Assembly: GCA_023525715.1 (NCBI GenBank)
Contig: CM042016.1
Location: 66,588,882 to 66,652,881 of the forward strand
DNA length: 64,000 bases
From: Cichorium intybus
Taxonomy: Eukaryota; Streptophyta; Magnoliopsida; Asterales; Asteraceae
Direction: 5' to 3'
In this document: positions 20,946 through 32,364 of the stretch, piece by piece
Position numbering within the stretch: the first letter of the stretch is position 1
Layout: each line of letters starts with the position of its first letter
Program-made: the position numbers and the translations under genes
The notes under the pieces: generated by a model
Seen by the model: the letters and a program-made list of their open reading frames with translations, nothing else
What the model was told of the DNA's origin: nothing
The model's database searches: none

Positions 20946-22049
20946 ACAAATTAACAAAGTCATAAATTTACATAGAGATGTAAAAGATAATAATAGTTTG
21001 AGCAACAGACACATAAGTTTCTGTGTATTGCTCGAATCTTCGAACACAACACAATTAGTTATACTTCATGATATTTGCCAATTAGTATGACAAATATGGC
21101 TTCGCTTATCAGAATAAGCGATTGATTGAAACCTTGAAGTGTTCAAGGATTTCAAAGGAAGTATAAGATCAACAGAACCTGAGTGACAACATAGACTGAG
21201 AAAATGTTTCACAGTTTATCCTCTTCCAAGAACATTAATGGTTATAATGTATCTTAGGGAAGATGATGGAGCATAGGTCGAAATAGTTCGATCCTCGATG
21301 TATAAGATACATTTCCAATTAGTTTTTCGATGAATTGAATATTCAACCAGTCAGACCATAGAAACCATATTCCGACCACATCTTAGACTACATAGGTTAT
21401 GTAGACACTATCTGAAATGTAAAGCTAGGATCGTCCCACTTGTACATAGAAAGTCCAGGGTCATGTAGCGTTTTTCCGAACCTCATGACTAGCCTGAACC
21501 TGATCAACAATGACGTTTCATTGGCTATCCCGCTGTACCTGTGAAAGAATAGCTCTTTTAGAAAGGACTCATGTTCTAAGGAAACAGTGGGAGTTAAGAC
21601 AGTCTTGGATGAGATCAGGATTAGCCAAGTGAAAGAACCTTTAGACATCACTAGGCTTTGGGTAGGAATTAGATTCCTGTTAAACCTGGCATACTCTTCT
21701 CTTAACCAGTAGTATTAGTCACCTTCATAAAGTGTTGTGATCTGAGTGACATACCAATTAGTGGTAAAACACTAAAGTTGGTACGGATTAGCAGTCCGAC
21801 TACTTGGAAGCATTCGTGAGCTCGGTTGTTGCCAAATAAGAGAACCTTAGGGCGAGACACGTCTATGTAACAATTTGATTGATTTTACACCTAGTCTAAA
21901 AACTAGTGGGAGTAATTGAATCATCAAAAGAAAGCGACATGGATAGAAATGTACTTACTGGACATCTGGTTGAGTGAGACGATACTCAGAGTCAAGCAAT
22001 TGATTCTGAGAGAAGAACTCTCAATAGAAGATAAAATCCGAAAGGATAC

Positions 22050-22127
22050 TGCGTGGCACATTGTGAGACGTTAGTGGAGCGCGTGTGGATTACCGGCACA
22101 CTAATAAGGACTCACAAAGAGCATGCA
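22050..22127 (+). other. Hairpin 3 of F
   Basis: TTGTGAG pairs with CTCACAA and TTAGTG with CACTAA around the shared apex. Compared with hairpin 1 an A-T pair has become G-C on both sides (ATGAG/CTCAT to GTGAG/CTCAC), a compensatory change. Confidence 0.6.
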
Positions 22128-23007
22128 AATACACTAGGTACATGGCCCCGTGATTCATCCCACGGGCACCTCGCAAGAAATGAAATTCGGATTCTCAAAA
22201 TGTGCCAAAAGTTTTGGATTTTGTGAACAGCCTGAAAGATTCCCATAACTATGTCAGAAAGGTTTCGGATTCTCAAAATATGCCAAAAAGGTTTGGATTT
22301 TGTGAAGAGTCCGAAAGAGTCAAAGCCAGTGGGAGTGTCACTGTTATCTACTATCTCTATATGTGGGTTACATACTGTTTCTAGGAAACATCTTTTTCAT
22401 TACAAAGTGTAATGACTTGGTGTTAAGAGACGAATTGCTATGAAAGTCTTAATAGAGATACGGCATATTCAGGTGGTTGTAAACGTCTATAAGATAGATC
22501 GAAACTCTGCCAAGATGATCTTGATGAGATTTAACATGCATAGCCCAAGGAAATGGTTTTTCCTATCATTGCAAAGTGTGATGACTTGGCATGAAAGAAA
22601 TAAAGATGGTGCAAAATACTCACGTAATTCACAAACATCAATTGGATAGATGAAATCGTCAACATGGACCTAGCCATTGTAAGCATAATCTTGATAAGAT
22701 TCAAGATGCATGAGAAGAGTCTCCGTAAGGAAATAGTTTTTAAAAATCATGACACAAGGATTATAAATAATATTTGGATTCCGAAAGGGTTTGGAATAAG
22801 ATTATATCGGGTTCCACAAGTTTCTTGGATCGATTAAAATGTCATGAACATATCCTGATGACTTGATGCTTAGGGCATAGTAAGTTGGATTCAGGACATT
22901 GTCTGGCTGGGAATACTGGATGGTTTGTTTTCATTGGGAAATGATTGGGGTAAAAGTAATAGTAATAACTTGAAAGATTTTTTCAAAGTGGTAATTTGAC
23001 GTTAAAG

Positions 23008-23102
23008 GACTGCATGGTTAAAGAATCTCGTTGGTATTCTGATGGAGCGCGTGTGGTTCACCGGCACATCATAGCACCTCGAATCAGTCTTAGGGTGCAG
23101 TC
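23008..23102 (+). other. Hairpin 4 of F
   Basis: GACTGCA (23008-23014) pairs with TGCAGTC (23096-23102), and TGATG with CATCA closes the shared apex GGAGCGCGTGTGG-TTCA-CCGGCA. The middle of the stem is irregular. Confidence 0.5.
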
Positions 23103-24177
23103 AAGTAGACTAAAGACCCCTAGAACCATAGGAAGTCACAGTACACATTATCATAATGGAGTTAGGAGAGAAAAATACAGGATAACGTATTAATATGTCA
23201 TTGGAAGAACATCTGATTGGATCATCTGCAATAGAGTGCATCAGTATAAGATACTTTGGATACATAGAAAGAGTGAAAGGTTCATAAAGACATAGCTATA
23301 AAATTAGAATTGAAAGTTTAAAAGAAATCTTGAAACCGATAATAGTTTATGACAAGATCCGACTTGGTTATTACCTCGTAGAGACTTGGTAATAAGCAGG
23401 AGTAGCTGCCGGTCAGATCTTTATGTTTCGCTTTCGCATGTTTTACTTCCCGAATATTTAATTATTCAGAAAGGTCCAGAGTCGCTCATACTTTGGGAAG
23501 TAAGTATTGAATCAAGACTGTCATGAATTTGTTTGTAGACTGTCTAAGGAGTTAGACATAGCAACATGATTGCTACAACATTCATGAGTACTTAGAAATA
23601 GAGATTTGAGTATTGGATAAACCCACGCTCAATAGATTGCTTCATGGATTATATCACAAGCAATGTTGAGACGATAATATATTATGATTTTGATGTGGAG
23701 AGATATGAGTTATAATTTATAAGGCAGTTGTTCATTGATGGTACGAAAACGCATCGGTAACTTGATGTTATAAAACGTGTTGTTGTGAATAATTTGACTG
23801 GTAAAAGATATAAGCATATGAGTCGAAGCTTATTCGTTCCTTGACCCTGATGGGAAACAGATATATGTAGGCCTCTCGATGATTTTGAAGTTGACTAAAG
23901 TGCTGGCCAGTCAGGACTGAATTGATGTGTTTAATTATAAATCCTAAAGTCATAAGCAGAATCGGAAATCGGGAAAGAGAGTACCAGACATAGATTGATC
24001 TCAATCCATGTCTCATGTCCGGAAATATCTTGTTGAACGAAGGATCATATGATCACCTATCTATGAACAGAACTGACTAGGTCAGAGTTCGGCAGCAGTT
24101 TCTAGGAAGCTACAGTTTGCTGATTAATTAGAGGTTAAATTAGTAATTATAGTCATAGACTTATCCAAGTGGAAGAC

Positions 24178-24946
24178 TGTTGGATTAGGTGTCTAAGCCA
24201 TGACTAATAATTTGTATTTACCTAATTGATAGTAGCAAAGTCCATTTGGGTTGCCCTCATGGCTAGAGGTTTAGCAGAAAATCCAGGAGAGAGAAAGATT
24301 GATTTATTATATGATTAATAAATCAATAGAAATAAAATAAGTAGTTTATTAATATATTATGGTGATAATATATTAATTAGAAACTATATTAATTAATTTG
24401 AAATTAATCTGGAATTAATTTGGTGATTAATTTGATTAATTAAAGGTGCAGGGGCTGAATTGTAATTATTCAATAGTTGAACAAGTGACAATTATGGTAG
24501 TTTAAATGGGCAACGAAATTCTGGAGGGATTATCCATAATTTCGATTATTATATGTTAGGATAAATAGATTTGAATTGATAGATAAAGGTTTATCTTATT
24601 TGAATTCAAAAAGGTTTATCTCTAAAGGCTTATCTGGTGGCCACTTGGAAACTATAAATAGAGACCCCTAGGCACCATAAAAGCCACAACTTTTTCCTCT
24701 CTTCCCTCCCTCTGGAACTTTCGAAAATCCTAGTTTTGGGTGTGACTTCATTTGAGGCAAGGCACTTGCGTTGCTTAGCTTCCAAGAAACAACTAAAATG
24801 TTAGTTTTTTCTGATTTTATTCTTTTAGTTATTTTCTTCTGGCCTTTAGGAATTTATTATATGTTCAATTAGAAGAAAACATAGATCCAATCTAGGTTGC
24901 ATGTGAACTTATGATTTTAGTTCATAGATTTGCATAAAATCTTTCA
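24178..24946 (+). repeat. 3' LTR of F (769 bp)
   Basis: Starts TGTTGGATTAGG after a purine tract (aagtggaaga, 24167-24176) and ends ATCTTTCA. U3 is AT-rich with many ttaatta blocks; TATAAATA lies near 24655. Matches the solo LTR at 10063-10828 in order and length. No CpG-rich dyads are present in this LTR. Confidence 0.85.
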
Positions 24947-25215
24947 AAGTTTGGCCAAATTGACACTTTTAGTCCTTATGACAAAATTTCTCACATTTGG
25001 TTACACTTTGATTTTGAAACTATATTTGGCTCATTTATTCACCATATAAAACATAACAAGACATTAAATTTAGTTATTAATTTGTTTTCTTTATTTACAA
25101 AATAAATTTTATTTGTACGTTTAAGCCCAAAACTCCTAGGCCCAAAACACAGATGTTACAATTATCCACCCCATGATGTTTGCCAATTTAAAGACTAACC
25201 AACACGTTTGTATGG
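24947..25215. other. Uncharacterised AT-rich spacer
   Basis: No ORF or recognisable repeat boundary. Flank of the F insertion, candidate target duplication aagtt on the right only. Confidence 0.3.
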
Positions 25216-25880
25216 TGTTGGATCTATATGCTCAAGTATCATTATGAAAAGACATTGCTAATAACATATGATCCTATAGGCTCACACCTGTATGAAGTTT
25301 ATACTTCTTGAATATTTATTAAGTATTTGATAATTAATAAATAAATTCAACTCTTGTATTTAATTAGATAATAATTATTGTTTTGTGAAAAATCATAATT
25401 ATAAGGAGTTAAACTAATAATTATATCATATGGTATGATATATTAAGTCATGTACAAAGTTTTGGACACTTTGGGTTACATTAAAATATAACTAGACTTA
25501 GTTAGTTTCTAAAGGAAGAGTGTTGGACACTCTTTCCCTTTTTCCACCATAAGAGGGTTGGGTGGAGGTTACTTGTCAAGCTTTACCGTATACACCCATA
25601 ATTTGTATGAGATCATATCTTTTGTATTTAATAAGGGTATGGATAATGGAACTCTCTTGTGACTATAAAAGAGAGTGTGATATATAGTTTGCATCTAGTT
25701 TTTTTATCTCATTTTCTATAAAAAAAACATGGCCAACTCTTTATCTCCCTCCTTTCTCTCCCTTTTGTGAAGTGTGTTCCAAGTTTGAGAGTGTAGAAAC
25801 ACTTCTCCTTTAGTGCTTAATTCGTTAAGCACTTAAAGGCTTAAGAAGTTCTTTATACAAGAAGCAACTAGCATTCCAAG
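25216..25880 (+). repeat. Orphan LTR fragment L
   Basis: Begins TGTTGGATCTATATG, a Copia-like LTR start, with a TATA-like ctataaaagag at 25657-25667 and a pyrimidine-rich transcribed leader (25730-25770). The 3' border is not defined; around 25,880 the sequence passes into gypsy integrase. Class is inference from the terminal bases. Confidence 0.4.
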
Positions 25881-25957
25881 TGCCTTTCCCTTGTTGGTTG
25901 ATACTTGTAGAGAAATCAAGCTTGTTGATTTTTGCCATCTACTTCAACACCCCAATA

Positions 25958-26252
25958 CAAAGAGGGTTCAAAGGCTTTAAAGTTGCCAAGATTCAAATAA
26001 CATCCGACCAACAAAGAATAGCATCATTCTACAACAAGAACATTAGAATAAAAAGATTCCAAGTCGGTGACCTGGTTCTATGAAAAGTATCCAAAACACA
26101 AAAGATCCTAGTGTTGGGAAGTTAGCCTTAAATTGGAAGGCATATACCTCATTGATTCTGAAGTTGTTAAAGGGGCATATTGGCTAGCTACATTGGATGG
26201 ACACAGCTTGCCAAGATCTTGGAACGCAATACACCTCAAGATCTACCTCAGG
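25958..26252 (+). pseudogene. Gypsy integrase C-terminal remnant (element M)
   Basis: The frame reads QQRIASFYNKNIRIKRFQVGDLVL then a stop; with frame changes it continues as a KTQK-type stretch, a region near 26170 reading GILASYIGW, and a final LAKILERNTPQDLPQ. This is the order of the integrase C-terminus of Tat-lineage gypsy elements (nucleic-acid-binding tail after the catalytic core). At least two frameshifts and a stop make it non-functional. Confidence 0.65.
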
Positions 26253-26751
26253 TAAGAATATTACAAAACCATTAATGAAACAAACGTATGTGATCTTTCA
26301 CCTTAGTTTTTGGTTCTTGTATATGCTTACTTTCAAAACACGGATACTATCTTAAGAATCGGAGGGGTGTTGACTAAGTCAATGCCAAACTCTCACGTGT
26401 TTCCTATGTTGTAGTTAAGAAGACCAAGGATCCTATTCAGGATCCTCTCCAGCAGTTGCAGAAAAATGTTCTAAAGGATCCTACAATAAGATCTTCGTCG
26501 AGATCTCCAATATAGAGGCTGATCACCTCTCCTCCATTTAGGGTGACTTAATCCCCACTAAGGTTTAAGCATTTTCATCTTTCATACGATTTGGGTTTTG
26601 ACACCTCGCCTGGAGCGCACGTTATCTAGTGGTGGATATAGAGAAAGTAGACCAATACTAAAAGGTGTATTGACAATCTCCTTGTGACTAGCCATATCCT
26701 AGATCTAAGGCATAACATTTTCATGTTATTCATCCATTTGGGTCTAACCAT

Positions 26752-26966
26752 AGTAAAAGATCATGGACTGTCCCCATAAAGGATCATGGGCTTGTACCCA
26801 GTTAGGATCTTGGGTTTATCCCCAGTAAGGATCTTGGGTCTATCCCTTGTTAATACCTTAGTTATTTCACTAGTAAAGATCTTGGGCTTGTCTCCAGTAA
26901 GGATCCTGGGTTATCCCCAGTAAGGATCCTGAGTTTATCCCGAGTAACATCCAGAGTTTATCCCCA
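26752..26966 (+). repeat. Minisatellite array, about seven units of 24-34 bp
   Basis: Degenerate units around AGTAAGGATCTTGGG-TTTATCCCC. Unit length drifts. Placed about 500 bp after the integrase remnant of M. Confidence 0.7.
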
Positions 26967-27387
26967 AAAGAATATCAAGATCTCAAAAAATATTCGAAGA
27001 TCTTGGAATATCCCTAAGAATTATTTTTGTGTTTCACAAGAATTATAAGTTATCTTGAACAAGGAGTGCACGTGGAAATTTCCAAGATGAATCTTCACAT
27101 GGGTATCAGACCCAAGTGGAAAAGCTAAATGCAACAGAAGGAGGTAGTTGTAAAGTCACATGTAAGATCTTCACATGATCTTACCATAGAATCCACCAAT
27201 GACCCTCTTAGGATTTTATCAGAAAATCCACCCTGGTATCTGAAACTTGCTACACTTCTTTCACAATACTTTAAACTCCTTAAGTTATTATTGAAAATAT
27301 TGAAAATGCAATACGAGTTAACCATTGATTTTTTACTAACATATTCAAAATTTCTAATTCCTTTGAATAAATTATCTGACTGTTTTG

Positions 27388-27510
27388 AATTAGGATCTTG
27401 GCTTTAGCACCAGTTAGGATCATGGTTTTATCAACGGTTAGGATCCTAATTTTAATACTAGTTGGGAACCTAGCTTTGTCACCAACAAGTATCATGGACT
27501 TGTCGCCTGT
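27388..27510 (+). repeat. Second, more diverged array of the same unit
   Basis: Four units with cores AGGATCTTGGCTTTAGCACC, AGGATCATGGTTTTATCAAC and similar; same motif as 26752-26966. Confidence 0.6.
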
Positions 27511-28109
27511 AAGGAAATCGATGCTACTCCAACAAAGATCTTGTATCTGTCTTAAGAGATTCCACCAGGGAACCTCTTAGGATGTATCCAAAATCCTGCA
27601 CAAGCTCTTTCCAACCTTAACTATTTTACATTTCTTTGATATAAGAGTATCCTCAATCTTTCCATTTGAAAAACCAAAGTTTTATATATTAATGTGCAAG
27701 TTCCTGAAGATCTTCTCGAAATAATCTTTTCTTATACTTTACGAAAAGAAGAAAAAATTTTCCTATGAAACTTACTTTAAACCTAAAGAGTTATTCAAGA
27801 TCGTGATCTTGACTAAGGATCCTGAATGTTAACAATTCAAAATCCTTTACAAACATTTTAATCCTAAAATAATATGTAGGTGTAGGATCTTCAAACATTT
27901 TGAAAAAATTTCTAAATATTGAAATATTCCTATACAAGATTAGTTTCATACAACTAACAAAAATGCAGAGAAGCAATCACAATGAATATATCAAGCAAAG
28001 CATAGATATTTCAAAGCCCAAAACAGGGCACCATCCAAACAAGAAAATAAAGAGTGTTCAAACCCCTCAAGGGGCAACCATCAACCAACCAAAAAAGATT
28101 ATGAATTGT

Positions 28110-28367
28110 TCAACTAAGTGCACAAGGGGGAATCCAACCCCATAAACTAAAGAAATTCAAGATGAACACCATCTTTGTTTTTGTCACCTCCAGCATCATC
28201 ATCACCACCACCACCAGGAGCATCAGATCTTGCCTCCTTCTTCGATGAGGATCCACATTGGCTTCAACGGAGGGTCCTTCGCCAGCATCAACCCTAAGCC
28301 TCTCCAACGATTCCCTCCTGGCAGGCACGTCCCACTCGTTGATACAACCAAGCTCTAGGATCGTCAT
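28110..28367 (-). CDS. Minus-strand ORF remnant, possible Tat antisense ORF
   Basis: An 85-codon frame opposite to M, with an E/R-rich N-terminal part (NEWDVPARRESLERLR) that looks protein-like, followed by a low-complexity Val/Met run encoded by a ccaccatcatcatc repeat. Antisense ORFs near the 3' end are reported for Tat-lineage elements, so this may be one. It could instead be chance coding in the 3' region. Frame quality falls off after about 40 residues. Confidence 0.3.
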   Translation of the reverse strand: MTILELGCINEWDVPARRESLERLRVDAGEGPSVEANVDPHRRRRQDLMLLVVVVMMMLEVTKTKMVFILNFFSLWGWIPPCALS

Positions 28368-28373
28368 TGCAGT

Positions 28374-28964
28374 TGTTGGGATTCTTATAGATTAATACAA
28401 TTCAATCAGGCAGCAAAAGATAGAACAGATTAAATCCAAAAACTAAGCAGATTATTAAGCAATATCATATCATGTTCATAATCAAGATCATAAGTTCATA
28501 ACGATTGCATCAACAATAAGATGAATATGATTCATACCTTTGTTTAGATATTAAGGACCCAAACCAGAATCCTTCTAATGATTCACACCCAAGATCACCA
28601 GAAGAACAAGCAGACATAAACTCTTGGGGCTTAAAGAAATTGATCCAGAAACCCTTGAAGGGTTTAAAGAAATTGATCCAGAAACCTTTCGGGTGTTGGG
28701 ATGCCTTAGGGTTGAACCCCAAGGCCTTTACTTATAGTGCATGGGCTCCTAGGGTTTCAAACTTAGGAGCCTTTTGGCGGCCGCACCCGCTGGACTTGTT
28801 CTATTAATTAATCTATTAATTAATTACAATCCAATCCCTTAATTAATTTCTTAAATTAATTTCACATTTAATTTCTAATTCGGTTTCTAATTAATTTATT
28901 TTCTAATAAATTAATAAACTGATCATTCCTCTATTATTTCTGCTACTAATTGTTAAATAGCACC
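28374..28964 (-). repeat. 3' LTR of J, larger part (591 bp)
   Basis: Continues at 36049-36107 after the insertion of C. TATA-like sequence on the minus strand near 28733 (actataagta complement). The last five bases here, gcacc (28960-28964), form the target duplication with 36049-36053. Confidence 0.7.
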
Positions 28965-30091
28965 TGAAAACGCCTAGTAATATCATATATTTTAGTCGTT
29001 GTTGAGCCCTATTCTTAGTGAAATTATATCATATACATCATGGTATTCTCACTTTTTGTGTCAGCACTTGTTTGGAAAGAAATAATGAAAACAGAGACTA
29101 AAAGCGTGCAATTTGGAAGAAGTTTGAAGATCAAGGCAAAATCAACAAAAATACGTACGCGCGCCACGGAAATCATCAAGGCGCGACGCGGTGATGAGGC
29201 GGTGGAAAACATTCAAATCCCGAAGAAATAGGGATAAACCCCTACGCGCGACGCAGGATTCATTAGCGCGCGGCGCGGTCTCGAGATTTTTGCAACTATA
29301 AATAGAGGCTTTTAGGTCGAAAAAACTAGCGAAGATCTGGTGTAAAATCGACCCCCAAGGCTCTTTGACTCCGAGATTTAGCTTCTGAAACCATCAATTG
29401 GTAATTTTATGTTTTTAGTTTTAATTTTCACTCAGTAAAAAATTAGTGATTGTTGGCTAATGTCCTTGGGAGTGACAACCAGTGGCATTGACTCTTTGTT
29501 ACTGATTTTAGATAGTTGTTTACTGTTTTCAAACCTTTGGATCTGATTTGGTTTTTGGTTTATCAAAGTAATCATTCGGTTCAAGTATATTGCACTTTTT
29601 CAGTATTGTTAATGTTTAATGCTTGTGTGGATGTTTTGGGATTGTATTTGCTTCTGATTTCTCTGGGATGTACTTCTGGAATCAGCAAGTAAACTTGGTT
29701 TAGTTTAGCTTAGTTCATATTTGATTTGGTTTATGTTAGTTGCCTTATTTTCGGTGTTTATGCTTGTGAATGAAAGTTGGATGTTTAGATTGTGTTTGAT
29801 GTTGGTTTGACCTTGATTGTACTGAATTCCATTTCTGATTTTAGTGACCAATTAGGGTTAGTTATCGATTTGGTTCATGATTGTTTGGATTATTGGATTT
29901 TATGCTCTTTAGGGTTTAGTTGTCAAAAGCTAGGAACTAGGTCCTCTGACTGTAGCGTGACACTGCAGTTGGTAATCTGTCACCTATCTCGACCACGTAA
30001 CTCCTGTGGATCGACCCTGACTTCCACTGTGCTAAGTGAGAGTGAGGTTATTTTTCTTATTTTTGACCGCATGACGACCGCTGCGATGTCA
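28965..30091 (+). repeat. First LTR copy of C (1,127 bp)
   Basis: TGAAAACGCC to GATGTCA, flanked on both sides by gcacc (28960-28964, 30092-30096), which is the signature of a solo LTR. TATAAATA at 29297-29304. About 5 % different from the 3' LTR by eye. Confidence 0.85.
29159..29278 (+). promoter_or_regulatory. Paired GCGCG-A-CGCGG motifs (LTR of C)
   Basis: Motif starts at 29159 and 29181 (22 bp) and at 29246 and 29266 (about 20 bp), just upstream of the TATA box. Corresponding pairs in the 3' LTR include 35107/35129. Confidence 0.55.
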
Positions 30092-30431
30092 GCACCTTGC
30101 TATTATTAAAAATATCACCATAGTTGATGACGGTGGACATATTTTTCCAACAGTCTCGCACTTGGACATGTTGTCAACTTTGTGTGGTCTGATACTTTCA
30201 GATAATAACCAGAAAGTGTAACATCCAATGCAACTGTCGAACTCTGATAAAGATCACGATCATGACACGACCCCCACATAAGAGATCAATTATTTCTCCA
30301 TTCTACAAGATATCTTTAATGAACCGGCACATGGATAAAGGTCATTTCCCAAAGGCTCAAATTCTATTTCCCGATAGAGAATTATGATGACCATATCAGA
30401 CTACTTAATCTAACACATCAATTTAGTTAGA
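30092..30431 (+). repeat. Copy of the 3' flank of C (J sequence)
   Basis: Matches 36049-36386 over its whole length with about 5 % differences, starting with the same gcacc. It is therefore Copia J sequence lying inside C. Confidence 0.85.
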
Positions 30432-30565
30432 CGACTGCTGCGATGGTAATCTGTCACCTGTCTCAACCATGTAACTCCTGTGGATCGACCCTGACTTCTA
30501 CTGTGCTAAGTGAGAGTGAGGTTATTTTTCTTATATTTGACCGCATGACGACCACTGCGATTTCA
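30432..30565 (+). repeat. Fragment of LTR end next to the primer site (C)
   Basis: First about 14 bases resemble the last bases of the LTR (acgactgctgc), then from 30446 to 30565 the sequence matches the last 120 bp of the LTR. This is the remnant of the true 5' LTR. Confidence 0.75.
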
Positions 30566-30570
30566 AATTT

Positions 30571-30588
30571 TGGCGCCGTTGCCGGGGA
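30571..30588 (+). other. Primer-binding site, tRNA-Asp type (element C)
   Basis: Exact TGGCGCCGTTGCCGGGGA, five bases after the LTR-end fragment. Confidence 0.95.
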
Positions 30589-30685
30589 GTTGTGAGCTTG
30601 AGAGTAGGTGATCTATAGGACTTAGTTTTTGATTTTTGATATTTGATTTCAATTTTTTTGTTTTTGGTATGTGTACGTCTTCATA

Positions 30686-31747
30686 ATGGGTGATTACATG
30701 CACCCGGATCAGTATTATGAATATGATAAAAATCTGGCCGACACCTATTACGAGAATGATTGCTACAATGGATCATTCAAATGACAATGGATGGCGGACC
30801 GAGGAGTCATCTCAACCTGAAAATCCTACAATTTGGGCCCAATTATTGGAACTCATGGCTAACACCCACCAAATTCAGAAGGATCAGGCTGATGCTCTTG
30901 AAAGATTGCAATATTCATTAGATAAGTTAGAGGAAAGTTAGAAATGTTCACCACCCTCGCCAGAACCTGAGGCGAGTGATTTTTATACCAATGATTATGT
31001 GTGTGAGCCTACATCACCTGAACATGTGATGGAAGGACACGCACCTTGGGAAAATCAAGAGACCACTAAGATGGTCGAAACGGTTGTTGAGGAAGAGGTT
31101 GTAGGTGACAATGCTACTTCTGACTCAGCAACCCTTGAAGTTTTGATGTTTTTGAAAATGTTAATCTGGTGATGAGTGAATCCATACCATCACCAGACAA
31201 TTTGGTTGAGGAGGATGTTGTGGAGGAGGCTGTAAGTGACAGTACAGACCCCAGCCCAACGATTCCCGAAATTGTTGATACTATTAGGGAAGGGGGTGTA
31301 GATGACAATACTACCCCCGAACCTACGATTTTTGAAAATTTTGAGAAATTCGAAAGCAAGGATCTGGTGATGGGTGACTTTGTACCACCATCAGATCAAA
31401 CCAGTCGCTCACTCTTGGTTCCGATCCACCTGTTGGACGATGACGAAGAAGTTGATGCTGACGAATTGATATTTGAAAATAATAAACATGATTTTATTAC
31501 CACTCATGATCCATTCATGAATGGAAAATTAGATGTGATTAATACCATCGATGAGGACATATGGAAGCATACTGATATGTTGCCTTCCGATCCCAGTCGT
31601 TTGGAAAATTTTTATTGGTACTACAAGCCAAAATTGGAAACTGAAAATAGCATGTGGGACACTGGAAAAATGAGATCTGCAAAAAAAACTACTGGGAGCG
31701 GCACTAGGCATGCTTCATGTCAAGCCTTTGACTTTGAAGAGATGTAG
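30686..31747 (+). pseudogene. Acidic ORF in the gag position, broken copy (element C)
   Basis: Starts ATG-GGT-GAT-TAC as in B. A frameshift near 30780 and another near 31145 split it, and the TAG after LEES is at 30939-30941 as in B. From 31169 to 31747 the frame is open and acidic, with the DLVM-GD-F-V-P-P-S-D motif and a central VPIHLLDDDEE segment; unlike B there is no stop after the Asp/Glu run. The C-terminal basic tail of B is out of frame here. No recognised domain; same family as the ORFs of A and B. Confidence 0.6.
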
Positions 31748-32126
31748 AAGGAAGGACCGAGCTTGGAGATTCAAAGCTACCTCCAAGTATCCACGGGAGT
31801 TAATCAGAAGGTAGCAACCGGGTAGCAGCAGAAGGATTAGCAAGCCATTCGACCCAGGGAAGTAGAAGGAGCATGTGGACAATAAAGGGACGGTGGTGAC
31901 TGAAAATCAGCGAAGGAAGAAGGCATACGATCCACCGTAGCTGTAGAAGGACTGCATGTCTGGCTGAAGACATTAAACTTAGCGCTTGTTGGGAGGCAAC
32001 CTATCTTTCATAGGTTAGGTGTTGTATTCTTAGGAGTAATTAGGAAAATTATATCATCATCATTGCAGGTGTTATTGGTCCAAGGCAAGTGTGGGGTCGT
32101 TTTGAAGAAATTGATTTTTTTAATAC

Positions 32127-32158
32127 CACGCCGCAGTCAGACGATTTGCACGCCGCGG
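32127..32158 (+). promoter_or_regulatory. Pair of CACGCCGCRG motifs in the internal leader of C
   Basis: Starts at 32127 and 32149, 22 bp apart; a further single copy is at 32288. An intron-located CGCCGCG pair at 32606 and 32629 is 23 bp apart. Confidence 0.5.
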
Positions 32159-32364
32159 GATTGCAATGTAACCCGACACGCAAGGGTTGGATTGGAGACA
32201 TGCGCCCGCGTCTAACCCTCGTCCACGACGTGGAACTTGAATGGACAATTTTATTCTTTATAAGGTATGACTCTGCTTAGTTGTGACCACGCCGCACTCC
32301 AGAGCATCGAGTGATCAGAAAATTTTCTTGTTTCTTTTTCATGTATTTCATTCGTGCAGTCAAG

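Larger units (their letters stand above)
18951..24946 (+). mobile_element. Decayed Copia relative F, 5' truncated
   Basis: A polypurine tract and a 769-bp LTR (24178-24946) mark the 3' end on the plus strand. A gag-like ATG (19510) begins the coding remnant. The 5' LTR and primer site are absent; the left edge abuts truncated E at 18950/18951. Internal sequence has no intact ORF longer than about 90 codons. It is marked by structured inverted repeats, a three-unit repeat and several local duplications. The family LTR also occurs as the solo LTR at 10063-10828. Confidence 0.65.
25881..28373 (+). mobile_element. 3' portion of a Tat-type gypsy element (M)
   Basis: An integrase C-terminal remnant (25958-26252) is followed by a long non-coding 3' region with two minisatellite-like arrays and a minus-strand ORF remnant. 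Long 3' regions with tandem repeats and antisense ORFs are known for the Tat (Ogre/Retand) lineage. The LTR is not seen; the Copia LTR J begins at 28374. Confidence 0.5.

Noticed and set aside
19038..23102. Hammerhead ribozymes in the F hairpins
   Set aside because: A CTGATG occurs in hairpin 4, but the conserved CUGAUGA and GAAA core arrangement is not present.
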